Origin: Acidobacteriota bacterium
GTDB lineage: Bacteria > Actinomycetota > Actinomycetes > Actinomycetales > Micrococcaceae
Assembly: GCA_019352125.1 (NCBI GenBank)
Contig: JABBNV010000035.1
Span: 1-16,666 of the forward strand
Reading direction: 5' to 3'
DNA: 16,666 nucleotides
Shown here: positions 5,974-14,198 of the stretch, one piece after another
Numbering within the stretch: the first letter of the stretch is position 1
Layout of the letters: each line of letters begins with the position of its first letter
Notes under the pieces: model-generated
Told to the model about the DNA's origin: nothing
The model's database searches: none
What the model saw: the letters and a program-made list of their open reading frames with translations, nothing else
Position numbers and translations under genes: made by a program

Positions 5974-6654
5974 TTATGGTTTGGCGGTTGGTGGTGGTTG
6001 GCTTGCCGCGCATTGATAGGTGGTCGAGCCGGGAGGGTTGGGCGTACATGTATATGTAATGCCGATGCTGTCCGTGAATGTGAAGCTGGACAGAGCTGGG
6101 CCGGGAGGACCGATTTTGCCATCCGCACCAGTGGCTCCCGTTGCTCCCGTTGCTCCCGGCGCACCGTCTGCGCCGGTTGGGCCTTCAGGTCCGGTTATAG
6201 ACGCGCCGTCTTTGCCGTTGGCTCCGGGTAGGCCCTGGGGCCCCGGTACTGAGGAGTCCGTTCCGTCTTTGCCTGCCGGACCTGTAGGCCCTGGAATGGT
6301 TGAGTCTTTGCCAGGGGCTCCTGGTATGCCCTGGGGCCCCTGTGGCCCATCGTCACCCTGTGGCCCTGCAACGACGTCAGGAGCTGGCTGTGCTGCTACT
6401 TCCTGGGCCTTCTGGCAAACATCTTTTCCCTGCTCGTCAAGTATCACTTGACCGGACTTGCATGCGGAGATCACCGTTTGCGAAAGCGATTGCGCGGAAG
6501 ACTGGGCCGCGTCACGCTGGCCATTTGTCACCCATAACTCTACGATCAGCACGGCTACCAGCAGGACTAGCAATGACAGTAAAGCCGTGCCAAGCCGATT
6601 CACCTTCCGCTGCTTGTGATCGACGCTCTGCTGCTGCTTCTCAATGTCAGTCAT
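5974..6654 (-). CDS. Membrane-anchored collagen-like protein
   Basis: 226 residues. A charged cytoplasmic N-terminus (1-20) is followed by one membrane helix (about 21-42, ALLSLLVLLVAVLIVEL) without a signal cleavage site, then a Ser/Ala/Gln stalk with two Cys (65, 80). A collagen region spans about 97-187 with roughly 27 Gly-x-y triplets interrupted at about 118, 133 and 151. A small C-terminal cap carries Cys203 and Cys215 and ends Pro-rich. Gly-x-y stretches form trimeric rods and are common in phage tail fibers, but the N-terminal anchor suggests an outward-facing host membrane protein. GGAGGG lies 6 bases before the ATG, which overlaps the stop of the upstream membrane gene (ATGA). Its function is unknown. 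Confidence 0.8.
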   Translation of the reverse strand: MTDIEKQQQSVDHKQRKVNRLGTALLSLLVLLVAVLIVELWVTNGQRDAAQSSAQSLSQTVISACKSGQVILDEQGKDVCQKAQEVAAQPAPDVVAGPQGDDGPQGPQGIPGAPGKDSTIPGPTGPAGKDGTDSSVPGPQGLPGANGKDGASITGPEGPTGADGAPGATGATGATGADGKIGPPGPALSSFTFTDSIGITYTCTPNPPGSTTYQCAASQPPPTAKP

Positions 6655-6929
6655 GAGTGGCCCTCCATACGATCCTCTTGCTGAGCCTCGGTGCGGTGCC
6701 GCTTCGGGAATCTACAGTCGAGTAATTCCTCGCGAGTCCGGTTGAGCTCGTCCCGAAGTCGGTCGATCTCTTCATCTTTTGATCGAATGACGCCGCGCTT
6801 CTCTTCTCGGAGTTCCTTCGAGACTTTGAGGTACCAGGCTGCACCTGTGATGAGTATGGAGAGGATGAGTCCACCAATGCCGAGTTGTGCCCATATCCCG
6901 GCGATAGTTCCTGTTGCTGCTTGCTCCAC
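6651..6929 (-). CDS. Small membrane protein with coiled coil
   Basis: 92 residues. One transmembrane helix lies at about 13-34 (IWAQLGIGGLILSILITGAA), followed by a strongly charged helix at about 36-72 (KELREEKRGVIRSKDEEIDR) and a basic tail. The start is the GTG at 6929, chosen because GGAGG lies 8 bases upstream; the overlapping ATG at 6931 opens a different frame giving Ser/Arg-rich nonsense. It lies 17 bases after the minor tail gene and overlaps the next gene by 4 bases. Such proteins upstream of actinophage endolysins are often annotated only as membrane proteins; a holin-related role is possible. It may partner the collagen-like protein. Confidence 0.75.
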   Translation of the reverse strand: MEQAATGTIAGIWAQLGIGGLILSILITGAAWYLKVSKELREEKRGVIRSKDEEIDRLRDELNRTREELLDCRFPKRHRTEAQQEDRMEGHS

Positions 6930-6946
6930 ATTGGCGTCCTCCCTAG

Positions 6947-7924
6947 TTATGATCCTGCGGGGATAACCATGATTTGGAATCTTCGGTTATATGGCGTCAA
7001 GGCGAATTCCCCGCTACCATACAGGCGGCTTAGCTTCAGGTCTGCGGTTGCCGAGCCCACGAGTGGGGTCTGCGTGGCACCAGAGAATTGGATCCACCCA
7101 CCGCCCCCCTCAATCTTTGCCCGAAATGCTAAGTACGCATTGTTGGGGAGGTCAACGTGGGGATCCCACCGAGTTGCCCCATCCGCCCCAGACTCCATAT
7201 TCACCCAAGCCTGTACATGGTATGGATACCCAGGATCAGGGATGTTGATCTGAGCAAGAAGGATTTGGTTGCCGTTATTGACGGTCGCTATGGGTACCGC
7301 TCCGCCCATCCAATCCGCGGCTTTGTATACCACCGCCCCCACACTGGCCCGTGACCATTCCGCTATGTTGTTGCTACCGATGACGTAGCGCCACTGCGTT
7401 GATCCAACAAGTACCTGAGCCCCAAGACGGGCTAGGTACCCCAGCGCCAGCTTGTCCTTAGCGATGATCCCGCCATTTCCAGCCCAGCAGCGCAGGTCAA
7501 CCATCCCCGTCGGCTTCGTCTGGCCCGCCGTCCACTGAACCAGCCATATCGGCTGATCATCCGCTACACCAGGTTCCTCGTCACGTACCGGGAACTGCTT
7601 CGCAGGTGAGCCCTTGAGCAAGACGAGCTTGGTCTCATTCGTAGTCCAGTCACGATGAGCAACTACTAAATCCCATCGGGTATCAGAGGTAACCGGCTCG
7701 GCCACTAGTGTCACGATTGCATCTGACGTATCAAAAACCCCAGGACCCCAAAACCCGGTGGTCTCAGGCGCGATATTCACGGCCTGAGCGATCGACGGAT
7801 GGGCTGTGACCTTCAAGCCGTCCGGAGTGCTCACGCCATAGGTCGATGCGCCCAGAGAGGATGACATCTTGGCGTACTGGATCGAATCAACGGTGCCCGG
7901 GTACCCGGCAGAACTAATGGCCAT
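6947..7924 (-). CDS. Minor tail protein (baseplate/upper tip)
   Basis: About 325 residues, beta-rich with many Trp and Gly, and no catalytic motif seen. The N-terminal AISSAGYPGTVDSIQYAKM resembles the start of minor tail proteins that follow Gp37-like genes in actinophages. The middle has RWDLVVAHRDW and the C-terminal domain IEGGGGWIQFSG ... RRFQIMVIPAG suggests a receptor-facing beta sandwich. A GTG at 7927 and an ATG at 7924 are adjacent; the ATG has the better spacing (AGGAG, 6 bases). It overlaps the upstream stop as TGATG, so translation is probably coupled. Confidence 0.8.
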   Translation of the reverse strand: MAISSAGYPGTVDSIQYAKMSSSLGASTYGVSTPDGLKVTAHPSIAQAVNIAPETTGFWGPGVFDTSDAIVTLVAEPVTSDTRWDLVVAHRDWTTNETKLVLLKGSPAKQFPVRDEEPGVADDQPIWLVQWTAGQTKPTGMVDLRCWAGNGGIIAKDKLALGYLARLGAQVLVGSTQWRYVIGSNNIAEWSRASVGAVVYKAADWMGGAVPIATVNNGNQILLAQINIPDPGYPYHVQAWVNMESGADGATRWDPHVDLPNNAYLAFRAKIEGGGGWIQFSGATQTPLVGSATADLKLSRLYGSGEFALTPYNRRFQIMVIPAGS

Positions 7925-9039
7925 CACATGCTCCTAAAATTGCGGATAGCGGCATACGTTTTTCGTAGCGCACGTCCAAAAGTGAGATCCGGATCGTCAG
8001 TTATTTCCCCAACCTGATGGATGACCTCGAGGCCGCCATCGCGCTTCCACGAGATCGTCGCTGAGCGGAGCGTGTCTGTAATGACAAGCCCTGGGCCAAC
8101 TTTCAGAGATATACGGTCCCCAACCTCAAGGACGCCATGCCCGTACCGGAATTGCGGAGTCTCTGAAAGAGTTAGCTTCAAACCCGACTTCTCCGACCCC
8201 TCGGAAAGGGTTTCTGCTGCGCGCTCCGCATAAACATCCCCGGAGCTCGAGTCTCTGGCATCGCGGAATACCTCAATGACGTCCCCCCATTGAGCTTCAC
8301 GCAGAGGATCTACGAACGCGTGAAAGGTTCGCGCAACGCCCTCGCCCTGGCCGCCAACAACTCCCCGCGTGGCCTCCGGGGCTGCATTGGTCCAACTCCA
8401 CGACTTCACCGTCCCGGCGGCTTCAGAGAGAATCCTCGGGTAGTCCTTTGGCTCATAACAGTCAACAACCAACCCAGCGCCTGCCTGCTTGACTGTCACA
8501 CCCAGTCCAGCACCATCAAATGCAGGAAATAGGCGATCAAAGAGGGGATGAAATCGCATAGATACCGTGATGTTTGCACCACGGCCAAGATCCGGCGCCA
8601 CAGAAATTGGCAAACCCAACCGATCTACCGCATTAGCCTGGACAAATGCTTTCAGCACCGACTCCGCCGGGCCGCTGCGCGTGTCATACTCAGCCGTCTG
8701 GCTTGCAAGATCAGCAGCAGGAACAGGCCACCCGAGCACCCTGGTAAGCAGCCGATAGTCGTCAGGCACCGTGAACGTTAATTCACCACTCGCCGAGGGG
8801 CCGGAACCACCCCGTGAACGAACCGGGCCAGAAATTATCTGTCTCCCGCCGTATTCGCACGTCAGCCGTGCGCCATCAGCCATTAGCAGCGGCAATTTGC
8901 TGTTATTTGATGTCGTCGTGAATGTGATGCTCTGCTGGTCATTATGTGCCGGCGTTGCCACAACGCTGATGGCGTCTCCCAGCCAGCCTTTCCGCCGGAA
9001 ATCCTTGTCATAGATCGTGAGTTTGAAAGGATTTTTCAC
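7924..9039 (-). CDS. Baseplate/tail protein, ReqiPepy6 Gp37-like
   Basis: 371 residues, probably the tail-associated (Tal-like) hub below the distal tail protein. The N-terminal FKLTIYDKDFRRKGWLGD with the SITFTTTSNN block, the central GVTVKQAGAGLVVDCYEP, GVVGGQGEGVART, and the late GVLEVGDRISLKVGPG followed by LEVIHQVGE are characteristic of the siphovirus ReqiPepy6 Gp37-like family. It starts at a GTG (9039) that overlaps the stop of the distal tail gene by four bases (GTGA). The family fits the order tape measure, Dit, Gp37-like. Confidence 0.85.
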   Translation of the reverse strand: MKNPFKLTIYDKDFRRKGWLGDAISVVATPAHNDQQSITFTTTSNNSKLPLLMADGARLTCEYGGRQIISGPVRSRGGSGPSASGELTFTVPDDYRLLTRVLGWPVPAADLASQTAEYDTRSGPAESVLKAFVQANAVDRLGLPISVAPDLGRGANITVSMRFHPLFDRLFPAFDGAGLGVTVKQAGAGLVVDCYEPKDYPRILSEAAGTVKSWSWTNAAPEATRGVVGGQGEGVARTFHAFVDPLREAQWGDVIEVFRDARDSSSGDVYAERAAETLSEGSEKSGLKLTLSETPQFRYGHGVLEVGDRISLKVGPGLVITDTLRSATISWKRDGGLEVIHQVGEITDDPDLTFGRALRKTYAAIRNFRSM

Positions 9040-10016
9040 GCGTACGCCCTCCGATACTTCGGAACAATCTCAGCCCGTACCCCACCGTCGCCCACCATGC
9101 TGATAGACAGCAACTGCGACTCTCCAGCAGGTACCTGGGCAAAATCAGCCGCACCAAGGTCTTCCGTCCGATCCACCGGATTCGCAAAAACCTCAGCCGC
9201 ACCAGTTTCAGCAACTGCCGGCGTGTAGTCATACATCGTGGCCGTCTGGACTGTCGGGTCTGCATCGACCACCAGAGCCTTGCCCTCCGGCACGGCAAAG
9301 GGAACACCTACGAAGCTCCCATCCACACCTAACTCAGCCGACGTTGAATCACCAATAACGGTCCATACCGGCCAAGCATCCTCAGTACCAGGATTAGAAA
9401 TCCTCGCCGTCCCCAACGTCGTAGCGTTGCCAATATGGAATGGCGTTGCCTTCGCCGGGCCCCCATAGAAGTCCATGCTCTCGCCACCAGCTGGCCAGAA
9501 CTTCGATACCGTCGACCCCACCCAGAACGGCTGATCCGCCACAAAATCTAGACCGTAAACCGCCCAAGCGCGAGCAAATGGATCAGTACTGTACGTGGGA
9601 GATGCCTGTCCTTTAAAGCGGATCCACAACGATCTCGATGTTCCGTCAACCGGATTGGTGAAAGTCAGCTTGCAATACTTCTCTGGGTGCATTGCTTTCC
9701 AAAAAGACAATTCACGCGCAAACCACACGCGAGTCGCCTTATCCGCGAAGACAGCTATCGGAAGATACACCTTGCGAGCGTTCGCAACAGCCCCATGAAA
9801 CCACTGCCCTGGTACGGATGGAGAGGACTGAGTCCACTCCGTGTAGTCTGGCATCGACAAGCCTTCAACGTCCTTATTCACTAGAGCCAAACCGCGGGAC
9901 GGATCCGTGAGATTAAAAACTGACCCATCCCACGACGTCAGGGTGATAATCGAGTGCAGCTGGTTGAATACTGGAATCTCAGCAGGTAACGCTGGGGCCG
10001 CATAAACAATTGGCAT
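9036..10016 (-). CDS. Distal tail protein (Dit-like)
   Basis: 326 residues, the first gene after the tape measure, where siphophages encode the Dit hub that joins the tail tube to the baseplate. The N-terminal half (HSIITLTSWDGSVFNLTDPS, WTQSSPSVPGQWFHG, FWKAMHPEKYCKLTFTNP) and the C-terminal galectin-like half (HIGNATTLGTARISNPG, WPVWTVIGDS) match the two-domain layout usual for actinophage Dit or minor tail proteins. The ATG at 10016 lies 4 bases after the tape-measure stop. Confidence 0.83.
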   Translation of the reverse strand: MPIVYAAPALPAEIPVFNQLHSIITLTSWDGSVFNLTDPSRGLALVNKDVEGLSMPDYTEWTQSSPSVPGQWFHGAVANARKVYLPIAVFADKATRVWFARELSFWKAMHPEKYCKLTFTNPVDGTSRSLWIRFKGQASPTYSTDPFARAWAVYGLDFVADQPFWVGSTVSKFWPAGGESMDFYGGPAKATPFHIGNATTLGTARISNPGTEDAWPVWTVIGDSTSAELGVDGSFVGVPFAVPEGKALVVDADPTVQTATMYDYTPAVAETGAAEVFANPVDRTEDLGAADFAQVPAGESQLLSISMVGDGGVRAEIVPKYRRAYA

Positions 10017-10020
10017 TCGC

Positions 10021-12735
10021 TTATACCCCCGCCGCTACAGATTGAAGTCCATTCAGATCAATGGCCCGCTGCTTCTTCTTCTCGATCTCTTCCGCCAAAT
10101 CTTCCGGATCAGCGCCGTACAACTTGTCGATATTGATCATTGTTGGGGCCGTAGCCCGAGTAGTAACCATCCCAGCCGCACCAGAGCCACCCAGCACCGA
10201 CGAACCAGGCACAGCAACACCAGCCCGAACCGTCGCTGTCACCTCGGACAGAGTGTCCTTCAACCCCGGCAGACCACCCTTGAGGCCAGTCTCGAGGGAC
10301 TGCATAATCCAGCCACCGTTAGGGACCAACAAGCCAAGGTCATAGGCACGCGGACCCTTATGGTCAGCGATCCACTGACCAATACCGCCCACGAAGTCTT
10401 GGACGCCCTTGAACGCGTTCTGCAACCCAGCGAGGAAACCGTCCATGATCTGATGGCCAGCGTTAGAAAGTAGCCCACCAAGGGACCCAATAGCGTTGAG
10501 GATCATGTTCGGCACTCCGCCGACCCACCCGATCAGGTCGTTGAACCGTCCTACCGCGGCATCACGCATACTGCCGACCCACTGGCCTATCTGGGCACCA
10601 AATCCAGCAATAGCTATCAAACCCTGGATAAACCGACCCGGAATTCCCTGAATATAGGCGATAATCCCATTCCAGACGGCTGAGACCGTCGCCGTGATGG
10701 CATTCCACGTCCCAGACAAAAGATCCGAAACCGCTTGAGCCCCAGCAGCGAAGAATCCAGTGATTTTCTGCCACGCCGACACAACTATGCCGCCGATTGC
10801 ACCGAAGTTCCCCGTAAACAGCGCAATCATAATTGCCAGCGCCGTTGCTATCAGTGTCTGAATGACCTCCCACGCTGTGGAGAACACAATCTGGATGAGC
10901 TGCCACACGGTGGAGAAGACTTGAAGGATCCCATCCCACACGCCACCCCACCATGCAAGGAAACCCGCCATGATTCCTTGGAACCAGGTCACGAATCCTT
11001 GCCATACAGTGGTCAGGAAGCCGACGACGCTACTCCAATTAGCGACAAGTAGAACGATAATCGCGATCAACGCAACAACCGCCAGAATGACCAACCCAAT
11101 CGGGTTAGCTGTCATGGCTGCGTTGAACAACCACTGCGCCGCCGTAGCTATGCCCGTAGCCGCCGCACCTGCCACTAGCGCAACTCTCTGAGCAACCATC
11201 ACCGCAGTGCTCTTCACCGTTGAGATATTGCCCAAATTCAATGCTGCGGTGCGTGTACCCGTTGCGATGGCGTTCTCACGTTCGAGGTTGATCGCAATCA
11301 CGCGCAGGACGTTGTTCGCCAATTGCACCGGAGCCATAGCAACCTGAGCCGCCTGCACCGCGAGTTGTGAGTCTGCGAGCGCGGAAGATGCTAGTTTCCA
11401 TGCCACAAATCCGGCGACCACGGCGGGCATCCAAGCGATTATCGTGTCTACATGGTCCGCCAGAAAGCTGAGAGCCGTAGTTAGTACTTGTACCCCGGCA
11501 GATGCGACCTTAGCCGCGGCTGGCCCGAGGTTAGGAAGTTGTGCGATGAACTGTTTAACTGCTGGCCATAGGGTCTGTAGGCTCGTTCCGATTGAGCCGA
11601 GTGCACCGCTAACGGCTGATCCGCTACCGCTGATGGATTGCACGAACCCTGAGAATGACGAGAAATCTAGTTTGCTGGCGGCATCTACTACCTGATGGAT
11701 GGCAAATGCTGCGCGCTCCATGAACCCTGCGAACCCGCTGGAGGTGATATCGCCGTCGTTGTACTTCCATGCGGCGGCGAAGGCGCGAATACCGCCAATG
11801 ATGGTGTCAACCTTGGCTAGGACGAATGCGGCAAATCCGGCAATAGCTGGCTGTGCTTTGCCCTGGAACGCGGTGCTGAACTTGTCAGCAAACGGTGATA
11901 GGCGTGTGCCTAGACCGTCGAAGATGATGGTGATTTGGTTGAATACGTCCTTGATGAGTGGGAATACCCCACCGGAGAGAACGACTCCGAAGCGGGACAT
12001 CGAGGCGAGCATGTTCGCCCACGCGCCCTTAGTCACGTTGCCAGACTTCAGGGCAGCGCCGCCCAGGTTGGTTTCCATCGCATCGGCGAAGTGGGCGAAA
12101 TCAACCTGACCCTTGGAGACCATCTTCGACGCTTGCTCAGCGGTCACACCGTACTGCTTGGCGATCATCTGCAGGATCGGTACGCCACGGTCTGAAAGCT
12201 GATTGACGACGTCGCCCGTCACCTTTCCGCTTGAGGCGACCTTGTTGAAAATAGACCCCATCGTGCCCATGTCCGTGCCGGCAATGGTTGCGGCGTCGGC
12301 GGTGAGCTTGAGGACCCTTTCCAGTTCCTTACCAGGCTTAATCCCTGCAGCAGTGGCACCAGCTGCTACAGTGGCGGCCTCGCCCATGCCAAAGGCGGTC
12401 CCCTTAACGGATGCCAGGGCGTTGTTCATGATGCCCTTGACCGTGGCAGCAGAGTTACCGAGGCCGTCGAGCTTAGCTGTTGCGTCTTCGATCTGCAGCT
12501 GGCGGCTAATACCGCCCTTGATGGCAATCGCCGCCACAGTGGCAGCCAGTCCGCCGGCTACAGCCAAGGACTTACCTATGAAAGCGCCAAGACCCTTGAT
12601 CCCGTTACCGAAAGTGGTAGTGAACTTCGATGACGACGAGCTGGCTGCCGCATCAACCTCAGAATCAACCTTTGACCGTAGTCCTGAGAAAGTAGGTACA
12701 AAAGCTACTTGTGCGGAGCCAGCTTCGTCAGCCAC
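10021..12735 (-). CDS. Tape measure protein
   Basis: 904 residues, the longest gene here. It sets tail length; at about 0.15 nm per residue it predicts a tail near 135 nm (inference). The N-terminal ADEAGSAQVAFVPTFSGLRS is typical of actinophage tape measures. An Ala/Gly-rich region at about 45-160 includes the family-like QLSDRGVPILQMIAKQYG. A hydrophobic stretch at about 543-567 is followed by Trp-rich repeats at about 568-690 (TVWQGFVTWFQGIM, GGVWDGILQVFSTVWQLIQ). No peptidase or lysozyme motif was recognised. It starts at a GTG with AAGGGG upstream, 4 bases after the chaperone stop. Confidence 0.95.
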   Translation of the reverse strand: MADEAGSAQVAFVPTFSGLRSKVDSEVDAAASSSSSKFTTTFGNGIKGLGAFIGKSLAVAGGLAATVAAIAIKGGISRQLQIEDATAKLDGLGNSAATVKGIMNNALASVKGTAFGMGEAATVAAGATAAGIKPGKELERVLKLTADAATIAGTDMGTMGSIFNKVASSGKVTGDVVNQLSDRGVPILQMIAKQYGVTAEQASKMVSKGQVDFAHFADAMETNLGGAALKSGNVTKGAWANMLASMSRFGVVLSGGVFPLIKDVFNQITIIFDGLGTRLSPFADKFSTAFQGKAQPAIAGFAAFVLAKVDTIIGGIRAFAAAWKYNDGDITSSGFAGFMERAAFAIHQVVDAASKLDFSSFSGFVQSISGSGSAVSGALGSIGTSLQTLWPAVKQFIAQLPNLGPAAAKVASAGVQVLTTALSFLADHVDTIIAWMPAVVAGFVAWKLASSALADSQLAVQAAQVAMAPVQLANNVLRVIAINLERENAIATGTRTAALNLGNISTVKSTAVMVAQRVALVAGAAATGIATAAQWLFNAAMTANPIGLVILAVVALIAIIVLLVANWSSVVGFLTTVWQGFVTWFQGIMAGFLAWWGGVWDGILQVFSTVWQLIQIVFSTAWEVIQTLIATALAIMIALFTGNFGAIGGIVVSAWQKITGFFAAGAQAVSDLLSGTWNAITATVSAVWNGIIAYIQGIPGRFIQGLIAIAGFGAQIGQWVGSMRDAAVGRFNDLIGWVGGVPNMILNAIGSLGGLLSNAGHQIMDGFLAGLQNAFKGVQDFVGGIGQWIADHKGPRAYDLGLLVPNGGWIMQSLETGLKGGLPGLKDTLSEVTATVRAGVAVPGSSVLGGSGAAGMVTTRATAPTMINIDKLYGADPEDLAEEIEKKKQRAIDLNGLQSVAAGV

Positions 12736-12739
12736 CGAA

Positions 12740-13467
12740 TCACCCCTTGCGGATATTTGCGAACGCCGAATTGGCGTCCAGTTGAGCCCTTAGACGGTCT
12801 CGTTCTTCCGCAGTCACTTGCGGTGCCTCTGTGCCGCCCGGCCACGGCCAAACGAAATCGGCGGGCTTCTCATGATCACTTCGGAGCGCGTTCTTCACCG
12901 TGAGGAACAGGGCGGCAGTGAGCATGGGCTGCAACCCCATCGGGTACTTCCACCCGTTCACAGCCGCGAAAAGGTGAGACCCTTGCTCCTGCAGGAGCTC
13001 CTCCGCAAGGTCAACGGCCTCCCGATAGGAGAGTGAGTCGCCAATGTCGTTGACGGACACTCCAAGAGTTCGGAAGTCATACGTCAGGGCGGGGCGGTGC
13101 TCCTCTACGAGTCGGAGGAGCCACGCAATTTTTCGAGGGTTACACCTAGCCGTTCACCGACTGCTTCCACCCACGCCATGGCAAGCTTCATTTCTTCAGC
13201 GAAGTCGCCAAGCTCTTCGATCTGCGCCGCGACAGGGGAAGGAAGCACCTCATCGAAAAGGAAGTCCAAGGCCTCATCACCTTCTTTGCCCTCAAACGCG
13301 GTGAACTTTTTCATGGTTGAGCGCCCCACGCGCAGATCCAAGGACAACTCCCCGGCGCTGGTCTGGCATTTCAGGTTGTGCTCCACAATCAGGAATTCTG
13401 GCTTCGCAGGTGCCTTAGCAGCTGTGCGTGCCGTAGTGGTCTTGGTCGTCGTTTTCGGTGTAGTCAT
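12740..13467 (-). CDS. Tail assembly chaperone fusion (G-T type) made by -1 frameshift
   Basis: The downstream ORF (stop 12740) is open far upstream of its GTG at 13060. In this frame it reads RLVEEHRPALTYDFRTLGVS followed by VNDIGDSLSYREAVDLAEEL, which is standard for the T part of siphophage tail assembly chaperones. The frame is exactly -1 relative to the ORF starting at 13467, and the combined product would be 242 residues. Fusion and short form together escort the tape measure during tail assembly. The C-terminus ends ANSAFANIRKG. The alternative, independent initiation at the GTG 13060, is less likely because conserved sequence lies upstream of it. Confidence 0.85.
13099..13134 (-). promoter_or_regulatory. 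Programmed -1 frameshift signal
   Basis: On the - strand the chaperone reads GAA AAA TTG. The run of five A (13129-13133) lets Lys-tRNA slip back one base onto AAA, giving ATT GCG TGG in the new frame, which stays open. Six to seven bases later GCTCCTC (13115-13121) pairs perfectly with GAGGAGC (13099-13105) over a 9-base loop that ends at the zero-frame TAG. A spacer of this size and a stem-loop are what -1 frameshifting needs. The heptamer is not a perfect X-XXY-YYZ, so the exact slip codon is inferred. Confidence 0.7.
13105..13467 (-). CDS. Tail assembly chaperone, short form (G type)
   Basis: 120 residues, produced when the ribosome does not shift. The Lys/Thr/Ala-rich N-terminus (MTTPKTTTKTTTARTAAKAP) is followed by a folded domain, EFLIVEHNLKCQTSAGELSL with RSTMKKFTAFEG and a helical acidic C-terminal half ending ERLGVTLEKLRGSSDS. 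Size, place between major tail protein and tape measure, and the overlapping downstream frame identify it. GAAAGGA stands 9 bases before the ATG. It lies after the structured region 13496-13552, which may set its level relative to the major tail protein. Confidence 0.88.
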   Translation of the reverse strand: MTTPKTTTKTTTARTAAKAPAKPEFLIVEHNLKCQTSAGELSLDLRVGRSTMKKFTAFEGKEGDEALDFLFDEVLPSPVAAQIEELGDFAEEMKLAMAWVEAVGERLGVTLEKLRGSSDS

Positions 13468-13495
13468 TGCAGTGTCCTTTCAGACGTGATGGGTT

Positions 13496-13552
13496 CTTTG
13501 ATGGGTTGGTGCTGTTCCCCGCGCCCACCCATCAAAGGAGCGCGGGGAACAG
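13496..13552 (-). promoter_or_regulatory. Interleaved double-hairpin RNA element (A-B-A'-B')
   Basis: Two perfect inverted repeats interlock: CTTTGATGGGT (13496-13506) with ACCCATCAAAG (13527-13537), and CTGTTCCCCGCGC (13512-13524) with GCGCGGGGAACAG (13540-13552). Both stems cannot easily exist at once because the linkers are only 5, 2 and 2 bases, so they look mutually exclusive. On the - strand transcript the GC-rich 13-bp stem can close first, holding one arm of the other stem in its loop. It sits 14 bases after the major tail protein stop and has no T-run. A role in mRNA stability, attenuation or chaperone translation is inferred. Confidence 0.6.
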
Positions 13553-13566
13553 GTCATATGGGGCGG

Positions 13567-14154
13567 CTATCCGCCAGTTGGTACATCCGATGCAGGGATC
13601 AACCACTCGCCAAGGTGCTCGTTGTCCAGCAGGGCAGAACGATCAATGCTGAACGTCCCCTCATAACCGAGGACCTTGCCCCGCTCAGACTTTTCTTCCT
13701 TCACACCCGAGATGCCGGCATTGGCAGCCACACGGCGACGGATAGTCCCGTTCTTGAAGATCTCTTCCGTAAAGATCACGTACCGCTTGGACGTGCCACC
13801 ACCGTCGATGGTCATGTACCCGTTGACGTCCGCTGTCTTGCCACGGATGATGCCGCGCACAATCTCGTCGGTCTGCGCGAATTTGCACACCAAAGTGACC
13901 TTCGCGAGGCCGGAGGGCAGCGAATGGCCCTCCTGCCAGAACACGAGCGCATCGCCGTCAGGCTCAAGCGTCCACTCAAATCCGCCGTCATCTGTCAACA
14001 GGCCGGGAATCTTGAATGCAGGGTCCAGCACAAGAGTTCGCGAAGCACCCTCCACAGGGGTAGGGAACGCTGTATCGATAGGGGCGAAACCAATACGCCC
14101 CGTGACAGGCACCCCAACCGCACCGACGTCATTTCCATTAGCATCAGCAGTCAT
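13567..14154 (-). CDS. Major tail protein
   Basis: 195 residues, the tail-tube subunit. It is beta-rich with the tube-protein pattern GRIGFAPIDTAFPTPVEGAS, GGFEWTLEPDGDALVFWQEG, VKEEKSERGKVLGYEGTFSI and a C-terminal SDVPTGG. The place between tail terminator and chaperones is diagnostic. The ATG has GGAAGG 9 bases upstream, immediately after the T-run of a terminator-like hairpin. Strong structured elements on both sides of the gene may fix or stabilise its own transcript, which would suit a protein needed in many copies. Confidence 0.88.
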   Translation of the reverse strand: MTADANGNDVGAVGVPVTGRIGFAPIDTAFPTPVEGASRTLVLDPAFKIPGLLTDDGGFEWTLEPDGDALVFWQEGHSLPSGLAKVTLVCKFAQTDEIVRGIIRGKTADVNGYMTIDGGGTSKRYVIFTEEIFKNGTIRRRVAANAGISGVKEEKSERGKVLGYEGTFSIDRSALLDNEHLGEWLIPASDVPTGG

Positions 14155-14171
14155 TGTTTTTTACCTTCCAA

Positions 14172-14198
14172 ATAGAAAAGCCACCCCGAAGGATGGCT
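14172..14198 (-). terminator. UUCG-tetraloop hairpin with T-run before major tail gene
   Basis: On the - strand, AGCCATCC pairs with GGGTGGCT (one U-G pair) around the extra-stable UUCG loop (14187-14190), followed by TTTCTATTT. It fits an intrinsic terminator or attenuator. It lies in the 70-base gap between tail terminator and major tail protein, 25 bases before the ATG. Some readthrough, or a promoter inside the upstream genes, must supply the downstream tail genes. Confidence 0.65.

Noticed and set aside
6110..6370. Tandem-repeat or CRISPR-like array
   Set aside because: The periodicity is the 9-base Gly-x-y coding of the collagen region, with no constant repeat/spacer structure. Plus-strand open frames here are shadows of it.
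13496..13552. True H-type pseudoknot forming both stems at once
   Set aside because: Linkers of 2 bases cannot span 11-13 bp stems; alternative hairpins are more reasonable.
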